From: Vogesella margarita
Lineage (GTDB): Bacteria; Pseudomonadota; Gammaproteobacteria; Burkholderiales; Chromobacteriaceae
Direction of reading: 5' to 3'
Length of the DNA: 64,000 nt
Assembly: GCF_028548475.1 (NCBI RefSeq)
Contig: NZ_JAQQLE010000011.1
Location: 89,682-153,681 of the forward strand
Part shown: piece after piece, positions 55,557 through 63,921 of the stretch
How positions within the stretch are numbered: the first letter of the stretch is position 1
Layout: every line of letters begins with the position of its first letter
Notes under the pieces: model-generated
The model's database searches: none
What the model was told of the DNA's origin: nothing
The model's input: only the letters and a program-made list of their open reading frames with translations
Position numbers and translations under genes: made by a program

Positions 55557-56492
55557 CTAGCGCTGAAGGAAAGGAATAATTGTATCCGCTAGTACCGCTG
55601 GGTCGAACTTGGCGACATAGGCGTCGACGCCGACACTGGCACCCATGGCCCGGTTGGCATTCGACGACAGGGATGAGTGCATCACGATCGGGATGCCGGA
55701 GAAGCGGGCATCCGACTTGATCAGTTTGGTCAAGACATAACCGTCCATTTCCGGCATTTCCGCATCAACCAGAATAAGTTTCAGGTTGTCGTGCAGGCTT
55801 TCGGTGTCGGACCAGGTTCTGTTCGCCAGAACCTGCAACTTGTCCCACGCTTCTTTGCCGTTATTTGCCTGATGATACTTGATGGACATCTTGTCCATCA
55901 CGTTGGAAATTTCTTTCCGCGCCACGACCGAGTCGTCGACAAAGAACACGTACTGGTCATCCTCCAGCGCAGCCTGCGGAATATCCGGCAAACGCGTCTC
56001 GCCGACAACACTGGACAGGATCTGCTCGACATCCAGGATGGAGACCAGCTTGCCGTCTTCCAGCTCGGTTACCGCCGTGATCAGGGTCTGCTGGGTAGTA
56101 TTCATCACATTTTCAGGCGCACGCACCTTGTCCCAGTCGACACGGATGATGCGGTCTACCGAATCCACCAGGAACGCCTGGGTACTCTTGTTGAATTCGG
56201 TAACGATCATGGTGTTGTAGCCACCTTCCGCCAACTCACAGCCGATGAACTTGGCCAGCGAAATCACGGGGATGATATTGCCGCGCAGGGACAACACCCC
56301 CTCGACACCGAACGGCATATTGGGGGTTTTGGTAACGAAAGGCGTCTGCGACACTTCGCGCACCTTGAATACGTTGATCCCGAAGGTTTCGCGGGTCCCC
56401 AGCGAAAACAGCAGGATTTCCATCTTGTTCGACCCCGCCAGCTTGGTACGGGCATCGATATTGGCTAGCAAAGAGGCATCAGAGGCGGACAT
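55557..56492 (-). CDS. cheV: Chemotaxis coupling protein CheV (copy nearest cheY)
   Basis: CheW-like domain (~1-160; KMEILLFSLGTRETFGINVFKVREV) fused to a receiver domain (~170-311; YVFFVDDSVVARKEI, DAEMPEMDG). It couples receptors to CheA and adapts by phosphorylation. Start 56492 follows AAGGAG; the frame to 56498 would place the GTG on the ribosome site. Adjacent to a second cheV. Confidence 0.93.
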   Translation of the reverse strand: MSASDASLLANIDARTKLAGSNKMEILLFSLGTRETFGINVFKVREVSQTPFVTKTPNMPFGVEGVLSLRGNIIPVISLAKFIGCELAEGGYNTMIVTEFNKSTQAFLVDSVDRIIRVDWDKVRAPENVMNTTQQTLITAVTELEDGKLVSILDVEQILSSVVGETRLPDIPQAALEDDQYVFFVDDSVVARKEISNVMDKMSIKYHQANNGKEAWDKLQVLANRTWSDTESLHDNLKLILVDAEMPEMDGYVLTKLIKSDARFSGIPIVMHSSLSSNANRAMGASVGVDAYVAKFDPAVLADTIIPFLQR

Positions 56493-56522
56493 GGCCACTC
56501 CTTAAATAAAGCGCAAATCAGC

Positions 56523-57488
56523 TCAAATCTTCAGCATCTCGCGGATTTTCATCGAGAGCTTTTGTGGCTCGAACTTGGAGACATAGGCATCGACACCAAC
56601 CGACTCACCCAGCTTCTGGTTGGACTGACCCGACAGCGAGGAGTGCATCAGCACAGGAATGCCATGGAAGCGCGGATCGGACTTGATCAGCTTGGTGAGC
56701 ATATAACCGTCCATCTCCGGCATCTCGACGTCGGTCAGCACCAGGTTCACGACATCGCTCAGCTTGCGCCCGGCCAGCTCGGCCTGCGACGCCATGCGCT
56801 GCAGGTCATCCCAGGCTCGCATGCCATTGATGGCCGAAGCGTACTTGATGTTCATGACTTCGAATGTCTGCTGGATCTGTTTGCGCGCAACCGCCGAGTC
56901 GTCGGCAAAGTACACCATGCGCGGCTCTTTGATCGGATCGATGCCGATGAACTGGTGCTCGTCACCGTACATGGCCGTTTCTGCCAGCACCTTTTCAACG
57001 TCCATCATCATGACCAGCGTGCCGCCATCCAGCTCGGTCACTGCTGTAACCAGACCGCCCATCCGGTTGGTAATCATCTCCGGCGGCACCCGCATCGCGG
57101 CCCAGTCCAGTCGCAGGATGGTATCCACCGCTTCGACCAGAAAGCCCTGGGTATGGCCGTTGTACTCGGTCACAATCATGATTTCCGGACGCTTCTCGCT
57201 GACGATACCGGCGTAGCGCGCCAGATCGATCACCGGCACCAGGCTGCCACGCAGGCTGACCATGCCCTCGACGGAAGAAGGCATTTCCGGCGCCGACGTG
57301 ATTTCCGGTGTCCGCATTACCTCGCGCACTTTGAAAACGTTGATGCCGAAGGTCTCCTTGCGCCCTGTTCTTTGGTCAACCCCAAGAGAGAACAAGAGAA
57401 TTTCCAGTTTGTTCGTTCCTGCCAGCTTGGTGCGGGCATCGATTTTTTTAAGAAGCTCAGACACGGAAACCTCCGAGTAAAAATTCAT
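56523..57488 (-). CDS. cheV: Chemotaxis coupling protein CheV (first copy)
   Basis: 321 residues, CheW-like plus receiver domain (MVYFADDSAVARKQI, LTDVEMPEMDG), first gene of the operon. About half identical by eye to the next one, so the pair looks like an old duplication; differences near the CheW surface (an insert SLGVDQRTGRKETFG) could select different receptors. Divergent from the sensor kinase. Confidence 0.93.
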   Translation of the reverse strand: MNFYSEVSVSELLKKIDARTKLAGTNKLEILLFSLGVDQRTGRKETFGINVFKVREVMRTPEITSAPEMPSSVEGMVSLRGSLVPVIDLARYAGIVSEKRPEIMIVTEYNGHTQGFLVEAVDTILRLDWAAMRVPPEMITNRMGGLVTAVTELDGGTLVMMMDVEKVLAETAMYGDEHQFIGIDPIKEPRMVYFADDSAVARKQIQQTFEVMNIKYASAINGMRAWDDLQRMASQAELAGRKLSDVVNLVLTDVEMPEMDGYMLTKLIKSDPRFHGIPVLMHSSLSGQSNQKLGESVGVDAYVSKFEPQKLSMKIREMLKI

Positions 57489-57665
57489 TGCTGACGGCTA
57501 TTAAAGATACTCATGCCAGCCGGTATCAAGCCCTACATTCCAGAATGGCAACACTGGGAGTAGTATCGCCTGTGCCCCACAAGGAGTCCAGCATCATCAC
57601 ACCCGACGCACAGGGGTAGGATTATCATACGGTTTAACTAGCCTTTACAAATGGCACCCTCATTA

Positions 57666-58838
57666 ATGACGAACAATCCATCAACAGACGCCACACCAGA
57701 GACGTTGGCCGCAACATTTGCTCACTTCAACGCGGTAACCGATGAACTGATCAGAGCATACCAACAGCTTGAAATCAAAGTTGAAGAGTTGAACAGTCAG
57801 TTGACCCAGGCCAATGATGAACTACTGCAAAAGTCTCAAGCCAATGCCCAGCTGGCGCAGAGGCTGGCCACGCTCGTTAATGAGTTACCCGCAGGCGTCA
57901 TAGAAACGGATGCACAAAAGCAGATCATTTCCCTGAATAATGCCGCCAAAACGATGCTGCCCAGGCTGCAAAACCATGCACACTGGGACGAAACGGCGCT
58001 ACTGAACCAGATGGATGCAGACGGCGTCATTCACCTCGCCGACCCTCACAGCGGCAGGACGCGCTATCTAACCCTGCAAACCTGCCCGCTGGACGACCAG
58101 TCAACGATTTTCCTGCTTCATGACGTGGGAACCCTGCGCCATCTGCATGAACAACTGGCGCAACAAAACAAGCTGGCCTCCATGGGGCAAATGGCCGCCT
58201 CGCTGGCTCACCAGCTGCGCACTCCGCTCGCCACCGCCCTGCTCTACGCCAAGAACCTCGAGCGGCCAACCCTTTCCGCCGAGGAGCGACTGAAGTTTTC
58301 ACGCAAGATCGTCGACCGGTTACAAGCGCTGGAGGGGCTAACCCAGGAAATGCTGGGATTTGTGCGCCAGAACACCTCCAGCGAACAGATCACACGCTAC
58401 CCGTTATCCGAGCTGGTACATGAACTGGAGCAGTCGTTCGCACCACAATGCGAGGGCCATGGCGTGCGTTTCCAGATCCGCAGTGACGCGCTGGCGCAAG
58501 CATCATTAAACTGCCGGCCCAAAGAGCTGACAGCGGCCATGATCGGCCTGCTCGAAAATGCGCTACAACACGTGCCGGCTGACGGAAAAATCATGCTGGA
58601 GGTGCTGAACCGCGAAAACTGTCTTACATTCAAAATATGGGACAACGGCCCCGGCATTGCTCAGGAACTGGTGCCCCGCATCTTTGAACCCTTTTTCACG
58701 ACCAGGGCAAACGGCACCGGTCTTGGCCTAGCCATTACCAAGCGGGTAATTGACGCACTGGGTGGCGAGCTAAGTTATCATCGCGACGATGACAACACCG
58801 TGTTCTCGGTTGTCCTTCCACAGACAGGCGAACCATGA
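57666..58838 (+). CDS. Sensor histidine kinase, FleS/FlrB-like
   Basis: Cytoplasmic kinase of about 390 residues: N-terminal coiled coil (~25-65), PAS-like domain (~70-165), H-box MAASLAHQLRTPLATALLYA and HATPase motifs (LLENALQHVP, DNGPGIA, TRANGTGLGLAITKRV). The H-box matches flagellar kinases FleS/FlrB. No FleR/FlrC gene follows; a STAS-domain gene overlaps its stop instead. Start uncertain (57666 or 57651), neither with a ribosome site. A GTTGGCCGC word lies near the start (57704). Confidence 0.82.
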   Translation: MTNNPSTDATPETLAATFAHFNAVTDELIRAYQQLEIKVEELNSQLTQANDELLQKSQANAQLAQRLATLVNELPAGVIETDAQKQIISLNNAAKTMLPRLQNHAHWDETALLNQMDADGVIHLADPHSGRTRYLTLQTCPLDDQSTIFLLHDVGTLRHLHEQLAQQNKLASMGQMAASLAHQLRTPLATALLYAKNLERPTLSAEERLKFSRKIVDRLQALEGLTQEMLGFVRQNTSSEQITRYPLSELVHELEQSFAPQCEGHGVRFQIRSDALAQASLNCRPKELTAAMIGLLENALQHVPADGKIMLEVLNRENCLTFKIWDNGPGIAQELVPRIFEPFFTTRANGTGLGLAITKRVIDALGGELSYHRDDDNTVFSVVLPQTGEP

Positions 58839-59161
58839 ATGGCAATGACCCAATGATGAAACCTATCGTTAAACTGCGCGGCCATGTTGGCAGCATCTTT
58901 CTTGTCGGCCAGTTCGACTTCAACGCCCACAAGGCTTTTCGCCAGGCGAGCCAGGAACTGCTCGACAACCATGACATCACCGAAATCGAGGTCGATTTCG
59001 ACCAGGTACCCTATCTGGACAGCTCGGCACTGGGCATGCTGCTGCTGCTGAAAGAACGCGCCAGCAGCGCAGGCAAGGGCTTGGCACTGGTCAACTGCCG
59101 CGAGACCGTGCGCCAGGTACTGGAGATTGCCTGTTTTACCAAGCTATTCAATATTTCCTGA
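58835..59161 (+). CDS. STAS-domain protein (anti-anti-sigma-like)
   Basis: About 108 residues, single STAS domain. The conserved serine lies in PYLDSSALGMLLLLKERA, the phosphoserine site of SpoIIAA-type partner-switch proteins. The start overlaps the kinase stop (ATGA), implying coupled translation and a joint function, but no cognate anti-sigma kinase or phosphatase is nearby. Stress or flagellar control is possible. Confidence 0.82.
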   Translation: MNGNDPMMKPIVKLRGHVGSIFLVGQFDFNAHKAFRQASQELLDNHDITEIEVDFDQVPYLDSSALGMLLLLKERASSAGKGLALVNCRETVRQVLEIACFTKLFNIS

Positions 59162-59236
59162 TGCGTTTGGCTAGCCTCACGTCCGGCTTGGGCGGTAAAA
59201 TCCGCGGCTAATTCAAGCGCCTTGGAAAACAACAAG

Positions 59237-59806
59237 ATGAGCATCAAATCCGACAAATGGATCCGCCGCATGGCCGAAGAGCACGCCATGATCGAGCCAT
59301 TCGCATACGAGCAGGTCAAACAGGTCAACGGAGAGAAGGTCATTTCGTACGGCACGTCGAGCTACGGCTACGATATTCGCTGCGCCGATGAATTCAAGGT
59401 GTTCACCAATATCAACAGCACCATCGTCGACCCGAAGAACTTCGATCCGCAATCGTTTGTCGAGGTCTCCGGCAAAGGTTACTGCATCATCCCGCCCAAC
59501 TCCTTTGCACTCGCCCGCACCGTCGAATACTTCAAGATTCCGCGCTCGGTACTGACCGTGTGCCTGGGAAAATCGACCTATGCCCGTTGCGGCATCATTG
59601 TCAATGTCACCCCGTTTGAACCGGAGTGGGAAGGCTATGTGACGCTGGAGTTCTCCAACACCACGCCGCTGCCGGCAAAGATCTACGCCAACGAGGGGGT
59701 TGCTCAGGTGCTATTCTTCGAGTCCGACGAAATCTGCGACGTTTCCTACAAGGATCGTGCCGGCAAATACATGGGACAAGTCGGCGTCACCCTGCCGCGC
59801 ACCTGA
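59237..59806 (+). CDS. dcd: dCTP deaminase
   Basis: Trimeric dCTP deaminase (189 residues) producing dUTP for dTMP synthesis. The motifs [33 protein letters not shown] (catalytic Glu region) and [22 protein letters not shown] are typical. Start 59237 ([15 protein letters not shown]) agrees with family; a TTG at 59222 is rejected. Confidence 0.96.
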   Translation: MSIKSDKWIRRMAEEHAMIEPFAYEQVKQVNGEKVISYGTSSYGYDIRCADEFKVFTNINSTIVDPKNFDPQSFVEVSGKGYCIIPPNSFALARTVEYFKIPRSVLTVCLGKSTYARCGIIVNVTPFEPEWEGYVTLEFSNTTPLPAKIYANEGVAQVLFFESDEICDVSYKDRAGKYMGQVGVTLPRT

Positions 59807-59910
59807 CCCTACGGCCTAGGCACTGGCCGCAATTCCTACTCGCAATTCAGGCCATCTGGTCTAGGATGAAGAACACGGCGGGCAATACTGTTGCTGACGT
59901 GTTTCTTCCT

Positions 59911-59949
59911 GAGCGTTGTGGTTCCCCCTTGCCGCAACGCTCTTTTTTT
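59911..59949 (+). terminator. Intrinsic terminator/attenuator-like hairpin before gpx
   Basis: Arms GAGCGTTG(TGG) and CCGCAACGCTC separated by about ten bases, followed by a seven-T run. It ends the dcd transcript but lies only 25 bases before gpx, so gpx must use a promoter within this gap or read-through. Confidence 0.85.
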
Positions 59950-59973
59950 GTCCATTTGCAAAGCAAGACAAGC

Positions 59974-60465
59974 ATGGCCATTTCCGATTTCAGCTTCAAC
60001 ACCATCGATGGACACAGCACACCCCTCGCCCGCTTTTCCGGTCGCGTCCTGTTACTGTGCAACACGGCCAGCGAGTGCGGCTTCACCAAGCAATACGAGG
60101 CACTGGAAAAGCTGCATCGACGCTACCAGCACGAGGGATTGAGCGTAATCGGTTTTCCCTGCAACCAGTTTGGGCAACAAGAACCGGGACAAGCAACAGA
60201 CATCAAGCAATTTTGCCAGATCCGGTACGGCGTCAGCTTTCTGCTGAGCGAAAAAATCGAGGTCAACGGCCAGCATGCCCACCCTCTCTGGCAGTACCTT
60301 ACGAAGCACAAGCGAGGGATTCTGGGCAGCAAGGCCATCAAGTGGAACTTCACCAAATTCCTGATTGATCGCGAAGGCAAAATTGTTGGCCGCTATGGGC
60401 CACTAACCCCACCGCAAGCACTGCAAGACCGGATAGAAGAATTACTGCAGGTAAAAACCGGGTGA
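59974..60465 (+). CDS. Glutathione/thioredoxin peroxidase (cysteine type)
   Basis: Peroxidase of about 163 residues (Gpx/BtuE fold) reducing peroxides. Cys35 replaces selenocysteine in NTASECGFTKQY; Gln and Trp of the tetrad lie in FPCNQFGQQE and KWNFTKFLID. Start 59974 follows the terminator run closely; another in-frame stretch upstream lies in dcd and is rejected. Confidence 0.92.
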   Translation: MAISDFSFNTIDGHSTPLARFSGRVLLLCNTASECGFTKQYEALEKLHRRYQHEGLSVIGFPCNQFGQQEPGQATDIKQFCQIRYGVSFLLSEKIEVNGQHAHPLWQYLTKHKRGILGSKAIKWNFTKFLIDREGKIVGRYGPLTPPQALQDRIEELLQVKTG

Positions 60466-60495
60466 ACATCGGGAATCCGGCACGTGACCAGCGCG

Positions 60496-60882
60496 CTAAT
60501 CGCTGACTTCGCCATCAAGATAACGCCACAGGCCCTGCTCGCGCACAAAACGGCTACGCTCCTGCATCCGCCCGGCACGGCCATTGACCTTGTAGCGAGC
60601 AACAAAAGTCACCACCCCGCTCTGATCCAGCTCGCTGCCGGCTTCCGTCGACAGGATTGCCAGCCCCAGCCACTTTACCGCTGCATCCAGCAACGGCTCA
60701 GCCGGCAAGTTTTCTGCCGCCCAGGTCCGGCGCAGATAAGCCTCATCTCCCAACACAAAGGCACTATAACGCGAGCGCATCAGCGCCTCGGCGCTCGGCG
60801 CCGGCAGGCCGCCATGATACTGGCCGCAACAGGCGTCATAAACCTGACCACTGCCACATGGGCACGCCACGACACGGCTCAT
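60496..60882 (-). CDS. YchJ-family protein with SEC-C metal-binding motif
   Basis: About 128 residues, UPF0225 (YchJ) family. Zinc-binding SEC-C motif CPCGSGQVYDACCG at the N terminus and the RSRYSAFVLGDEAYLRRTW region. The start may be the ATG at 60882 or a GTG at 60900, one base after the lipoprotein stop. Function unknown. Confidence 0.85.
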   Translation of the reverse strand: MSRVVACPCGSGQVYDACCGQYHGGLPAPSAEALMRSRYSAFVLGDEAYLRRTWAAENLPAEPLLDAAVKWLGLAILSTEAGSELDQSGVVTFVARYKVNGRAGRMQERSRFVREQGLWRYLDGEVSD

Positions 60883-60901
60883 TGTTTTACGTTTGCTCAC
60901 G

Positions 60902-61357
60902 TCACTGCCCCAGCGCTGGCATGCTGTACAGCTTGAGCATGAAGCTGGTGAATGCCGGCTGTGCCGGCTTGCCTGCCAGACGCGGCCAACGTTCCAGCCA
61001 CAGCTGCAAGCGCTGTTGCATCAGTTGTTGCGCCTTGGCGCCATCCAGCTGTCCGGCATCGCGACGTACCGCAATCTGGCGATACAGGGCGAACACATCA
61101 TCATCGACTGCATTGCGGCCAACCAGTTGTACGCGTAGCGCTCCCAGTCGATCGGCAACCTGAACCCGGTTCAGCTCACCCTTGGCCAGTCGTGCGGAAA
61201 GCGCTTGCGCCTCCTCGTACAGGCGTTGGGATGGTGCGACCGCAACAGGCCGCGGCGTGACACTCCCGCCGACACCAGACGAAGGCGGCAGCACGGCACA
61301 TCCCGACAGCACGCCCGAAATAAAAACGACCATGAATATCTGTTTCATGGTCGTCAT
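60902..61357 (-). CDS. Predicted lipoprotein, unknown function
   Basis: About 151 residues with a signal peptide and lipobox (LSGC, then AVLPP). The rest is helical and hydrophilic (LARRLAKGELNRVQVAD region), with no domain I recognise. Start 61357 or 61348; the frame further upstream overlaps the cysK stop. Lies between cysK and ychJ on the same strand. Confidence 0.6.
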   Translation of the reverse strand: MTTMKQIFMVVFISGVLSGCAVLPPSSGVGGSVTPRPVAVAPSQRLYEEAQALSARLAKGELNRVQVADRLGALRVQLVGRNAVDDDVFALYRQIAVRRDAGQLDGAKAQQLMQQRLQLWLERWPRLAGKPAQPAFTSFMLKLYSMPALGQ

Positions 61358-61379
61358 TGTAACGCTGCGCTCACTCACT

Positions 61380-62312
61380 TCAAGCAAGGTGCTCAAATAA
61401 TGGCGTCGACAGGTAACGCTCACCAAAAGACGGGATCACCACCACAATCAGCTTGCCGGCATTTTCCGGACGCTTGGCCAACTGCAAGGCGGCCCACACG
61501 GCGGCACCGGAGGAAATCCCCACCAGCACACCTTCCTTGGTTGCCACGGCACGGGCAGTCTCGAAGGCATCCTCATTCTTGACCCGGATCACCTCGTCGT
61601 AGATCTCGGTATTCAGGATGGCCGGCACAAAACCGGCACCAATGCCCTGGATCGGATGCGGCCCCTTGGCCCCGCCGGACAACACCGGCGACGCGTCCGG
61701 CTCGACCGCCACGATCTGCACCCCGGGTTTGCGTGCCTTGAGCACCTCACCCACACCGGTAATAGTGCCGCCAGTACCAACGCCAGCAACAAAAATATCG
61801 ACTTGCCCGTCGGTATCGCGCCAGACCTCTTCCGCGGTGGTCTGACGGTGGATCTCCGGATTGGCAGGGTTCTCGAACTGCTGCGGCAGGAAGTAGGTTT
61901 CAGGGTTGGCCGCAACCAACTCCTTGGCCTTGGCGATGGCGCCACCCATGCCTTCCGGACCGGGGGTCAGGATCAGTTCCGCACCATAGGCGCGCAGCAA
62001 TTGGCGACGCTCGCGGCTCATCGTTTCCGGCATGGTGATTACCAGCTTGTAGCCACGCGCTGCACAGACCATGGCCAGGCCGATACCGGTATTGCCCGAT
62101 GTCGGCTCGACAATAATCGTCTCCGGTCCGATCTTGCCAGCCCGCTCCGCCGCATCAATCATCGATACCGCGATACGGTCCTTGACGCTATGCCCGGGAT
62201 TGAAGAACTCCAGCTTGGCGACCACCGTCGCCCCTACGCCCTCGGTGACCCGATTGAGGCGCACCAGCGGGGTATTGCCGATCAGCTCAGTAACAGAATT
62301 TGCGATGTGCAT
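61380..62312 (-). CDS. cysK: Cysteine synthase A (O-acetylserine sulfhydrylase)
   Basis: PLP enzyme of 310 residues that makes cysteine from O-acetylserine and sulfide. K44 in [19 protein letters not shown] and [11 protein letters not shown] loops are intact. Start 62312 ([18 protein letters not shown]) has GGAGG just upstream. The MxxAKAK-type loop and lack of a rhodanese domain fit CysK rather than CysM. Confidence 0.95.
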   Translation of the reverse strand: MHIANSVTELIGNTPLVRLNRVTEGVGATVVAKLEFFNPGHSVKDRIAVSMIDAAERAGKIGPETIIVEPTSGNTGIGLAMVCAARGYKLVITMPETMSRERRQLLRAYGAELILTPGPEGMGGAIAKAKELVAANPETYFLPQQFENPANPEIHRQTTAEEVWRDTDGQVDIFVAGVGTGGTITGVGEVLKARKPGVQIVAVEPDASPVLSGGAKGPHPIQGIGAGFVPAILNTEIYDEVIRVKNEDAFETARAVATKEGVLVGISSGAAVWAALQLAKRPENAGKLIVVVIPSFGERYLSTPLFEHLA

Positions 62313-62471
62313 TTTATTCCTCCAGTCCATCTTTCATGGCGACAGATATTGCCATTTATTCTAACCAGCACCTTCGTCGCTGGCTAATACCAATTCTTGC
62401 TAAGCATTGATCTGATCGCATGGATTCCCGGCTGACATGTGCGGCATGCTGTCATGCCCTGCGAACTGGTA

Positions 62472-63005
62472 TCAGCTGATGCCGACCAGCACCTTCTGCC
62501 AGGCACGATGGACTTCGTCATCAAAGGCGACAAAAACAATCTTGCGCAGCGCCGGCGGCGGTGCCGCCAGATAGGTTTCCACCACATGCCAAGCGATATT
62601 GGCCGCAGCCAGCGGCGGAAAATGGTTGGCACCACAACTGATGGCGGCGAAGGCGATGGAGCCTACCTGCTTCTCTGCCGCCAGTTGCAGGCTCTTGTGA
62701 TAGCACGACGCCAGCAATTGTGCCTCGTTATCCTCACCGCCTTTCCACAATGGCCCGACCGCGTGAAAAACCCAGCGCGCCGGCAAGGCAAAACCTGGCG
62801 TGACACAAACATCCCCCGCTGCACAGCCCCCCTGCCGCAAACAGGCCGCAAGCAGCTCGCCACCAGCGGCACGATGCACCGCCGCGTCCACCCCGCCACC
62901 GCCACGCAATGAAACGTTGGCCGCATTCACGATTGCCGAGACATCCAGCTGCGTGATGTCGCCACGCCAGACCTCGACCCGCACGCCGTTACGAACGGTC
63001 AGCAT
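62472..63005 (-). CDS. Macrodomain ADP-ribose/O-acetyl-ADP-ribose hydrolase
   Basis: Macrodomain protein of 177 residues (YmdB/AF1521-like). ADP-ribose-binding segments IVNAANVSLRGGGGVDAAVHRAAG, RWVFHAVGPLW and SCGANHFPPL are intact, with the catalytic Asn/Asp region. It may remove ADP-ribose from proteins or hydrolyse O-acetyl-ADP-ribose; no sirtuin or ART is nearby. Confidence 0.9.
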   Translation of the reverse strand: MLTVRNGVRVEVWRGDITQLDVSAIVNAANVSLRGGGGVDAAVHRAAGGELLAACLRQGGCAAGDVCVTPGFALPARWVFHAVGPLWKGGEDNEAQLLASCYHKSLQLAAEKQVGSIAFAAISCGANHFPPLAAANIAWHVVETYLAAPPPALRKIVFVAFDDEVHRAWQKVLVGIS

Positions 63006-63033
63006 TGCCGCACCTCAAACAAGTACCGCACAA

Positions 63034-63056
63034 GAAAAACCCCTCGCGAGAGGGGC
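63034..63056 (-). terminator. Intrinsic terminator of the ProQ-like gene
   Basis: Arms CCCCTC and GAGGGG around GCGA with a five-U run on the minus strand, 17 bases after the stop. Confidence 0.85.
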
Positions 63057-63072
63057 TGGCAACATCGGAGCA

Positions 63073-63513
63073 TTACGCTTCAGAGATATCGGAAGCGACA
63101 GGGTCGGCAGAAGGCTGCGGCACCTCGGCGGCAACGGTCGCGGGCTTCTCCGCTTTTGGCAGCGTCATTTTCTCGGCGGCCGCTTTTTCCTCAGCCGAAA
63201 CCACACCCACCGGTTTGAGCGCGAGATCGAAGCGCTTACCACCACGCGCAAGCGACTTCACGTAGCGCTGTTTGCGACAATGGTTGGCCAGCATGCGCGA
63301 AACCAGTTGCGGATCAAACTGCGGCAGTTCCGCAATCAAGGCCTCATGAATCCCCAGCGCCAAAGGACGGAATAGTTTGAACACGTCGTACTTGGCGTAA
63401 ACATGTGCCGCAATCATTTCTGTCTGGCTTTTCTTGCTAAGACTCTGGACAGCTGACTTGAGCGCCGCACCGAGCGCGGTTTCATTGTTGGACTTCATCT
63501 GAGGATTCTTCAT
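63073..63513 (-). CDS. ProQ/FinO-domain RNA-binding protein
   Basis: RNA chaperone of about 146 residues. The FinO/ProQ core (~25-115) is clear: KYDVFKLFRPLALGIHEAL, VSRMLANHCRKQRYVKSLARGGKRFDL with basic RNA-binding residues. The C terminus (~115-146) is Ala/Glu/Pro-rich and lacks ProQ's Tudor-like domain, so it resembles NMB1681-type minimal ProQ of Neisseriales. Start 63513 (MKNPQMKSNN). Confidence 0.88.
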   Translation of the reverse strand: MKNPQMKSNNETALGAALKSAVQSLSKKSQTEMIAAHVYAKYDVFKLFRPLALGIHEALIAELPQFDPQLVSRMLANHCRKQRYVKSLARGGKRFDLALKPVGVVSAEEKAAAEKMTLPKAEKPATVAAEVPQPSADPVASDISEA

Positions 63514-63770
63514 GGTTAATCTCATGGGGCAACACGGAGAAGCGACAAGTAGTGAACGACCCACTCTGACACGACCCGAAAAAAGACGCCTATCTTAATG
63601 CAGAGCCGGTCTTGTTGCTACGACTACCGTCATCGACTCGTACTATAGGACACAAGCCAGCATCTGGCGTTCGTATACGGAGCCCATTGCACTGCTGAGC
63701 CGGCAGGAAGACTGGTCAAGGTTGGCCGCAATGCACTTGAGGAGCGGATAAGGTAGCACCACAAAGCACA
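63514..63770. other. Intergenic region between ProQ-like gene and 5S rRNA
   Basis: No gene. Holds the ProQ-like gene upstream region and a single full AAGGTTGGCCGCA copy (63719-63731) just past the rRNA terminator. Confidence 0.6.
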
Positions 63771-63796
63771 AAGCCCAGCTCGATTGAGCTGGGCTT
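63771..63796 (-). terminator. rRNA operon terminator
   Basis: Perfect 11-base arms (AAGCCCAGCTC and complement) with a four-base loop, followed by U-rich sequence on the minus strand, right after the 5S gene. Confidence 0.8.
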
Positions 63797-63807
63797 CGTA
63801 AGGGGGC

Positions 63808-63921
63808 GTCTGGCGGTGTCCTACTTTCACACAGGTATCTGCACTATCATCGGCGCTAAGGCGTTTCACGGTCCTGTTCGAAATGGGAAGGCGTGGGACC
63901 ACCTCGCTATGGCCACCAGAC
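63808..63921 (-). rRNA. rrf: 5S ribosomal RNA
   Basis: Complement strand begins TCTGGTGGCC and ends near CACCGCCAGACG; pairing of the ends and the conserved CCCATTTCGAACAGG segment identify it as 5S. The sequence to 64000 is 23S-5S spacer; 23S lies beyond the window, so the operon is read right to left. Confidence 0.95.

Larger units (their letters stand above)
1274..63731. repeat. Dispersed AAGGTTGGCCGCA word (core GTTGGCCGC), 48 exact core copies
   Basis: Hand count of GTTGGCCGC starts on +: 5572, 7221, 12403, 15108, 18841, 21343, 21854, 22373, 23897, 26430, 27269, 29802, 31757, 33362, 34247, 35945, 36863, 41418, 42757, 44039, 45713, 49980, 52761, 57704, 60385, 61905, 62916, 63721; on -: 1274, 5586, 6973, 12424, 14422, 17294, 18305, 23217, 24215, 25235, 30418, 31737, 36842, 39219, 41409, 48987, 50310, 58262, 60983, 61115. 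About 18 extend to the full 13 bases. Copies lie both inside genes (three frames) and between them; five perfect inverted pairs sit just downstream of genes. Confidence 0.9.

Noticed and set aside
62378..62471. Imperfect inverted ends around the cysK-macrodomain gap that resemble a short MITE
   Set aside because: About 13 of 17 bases match, and one arm lies in the macrodomain coding end; no target duplication.
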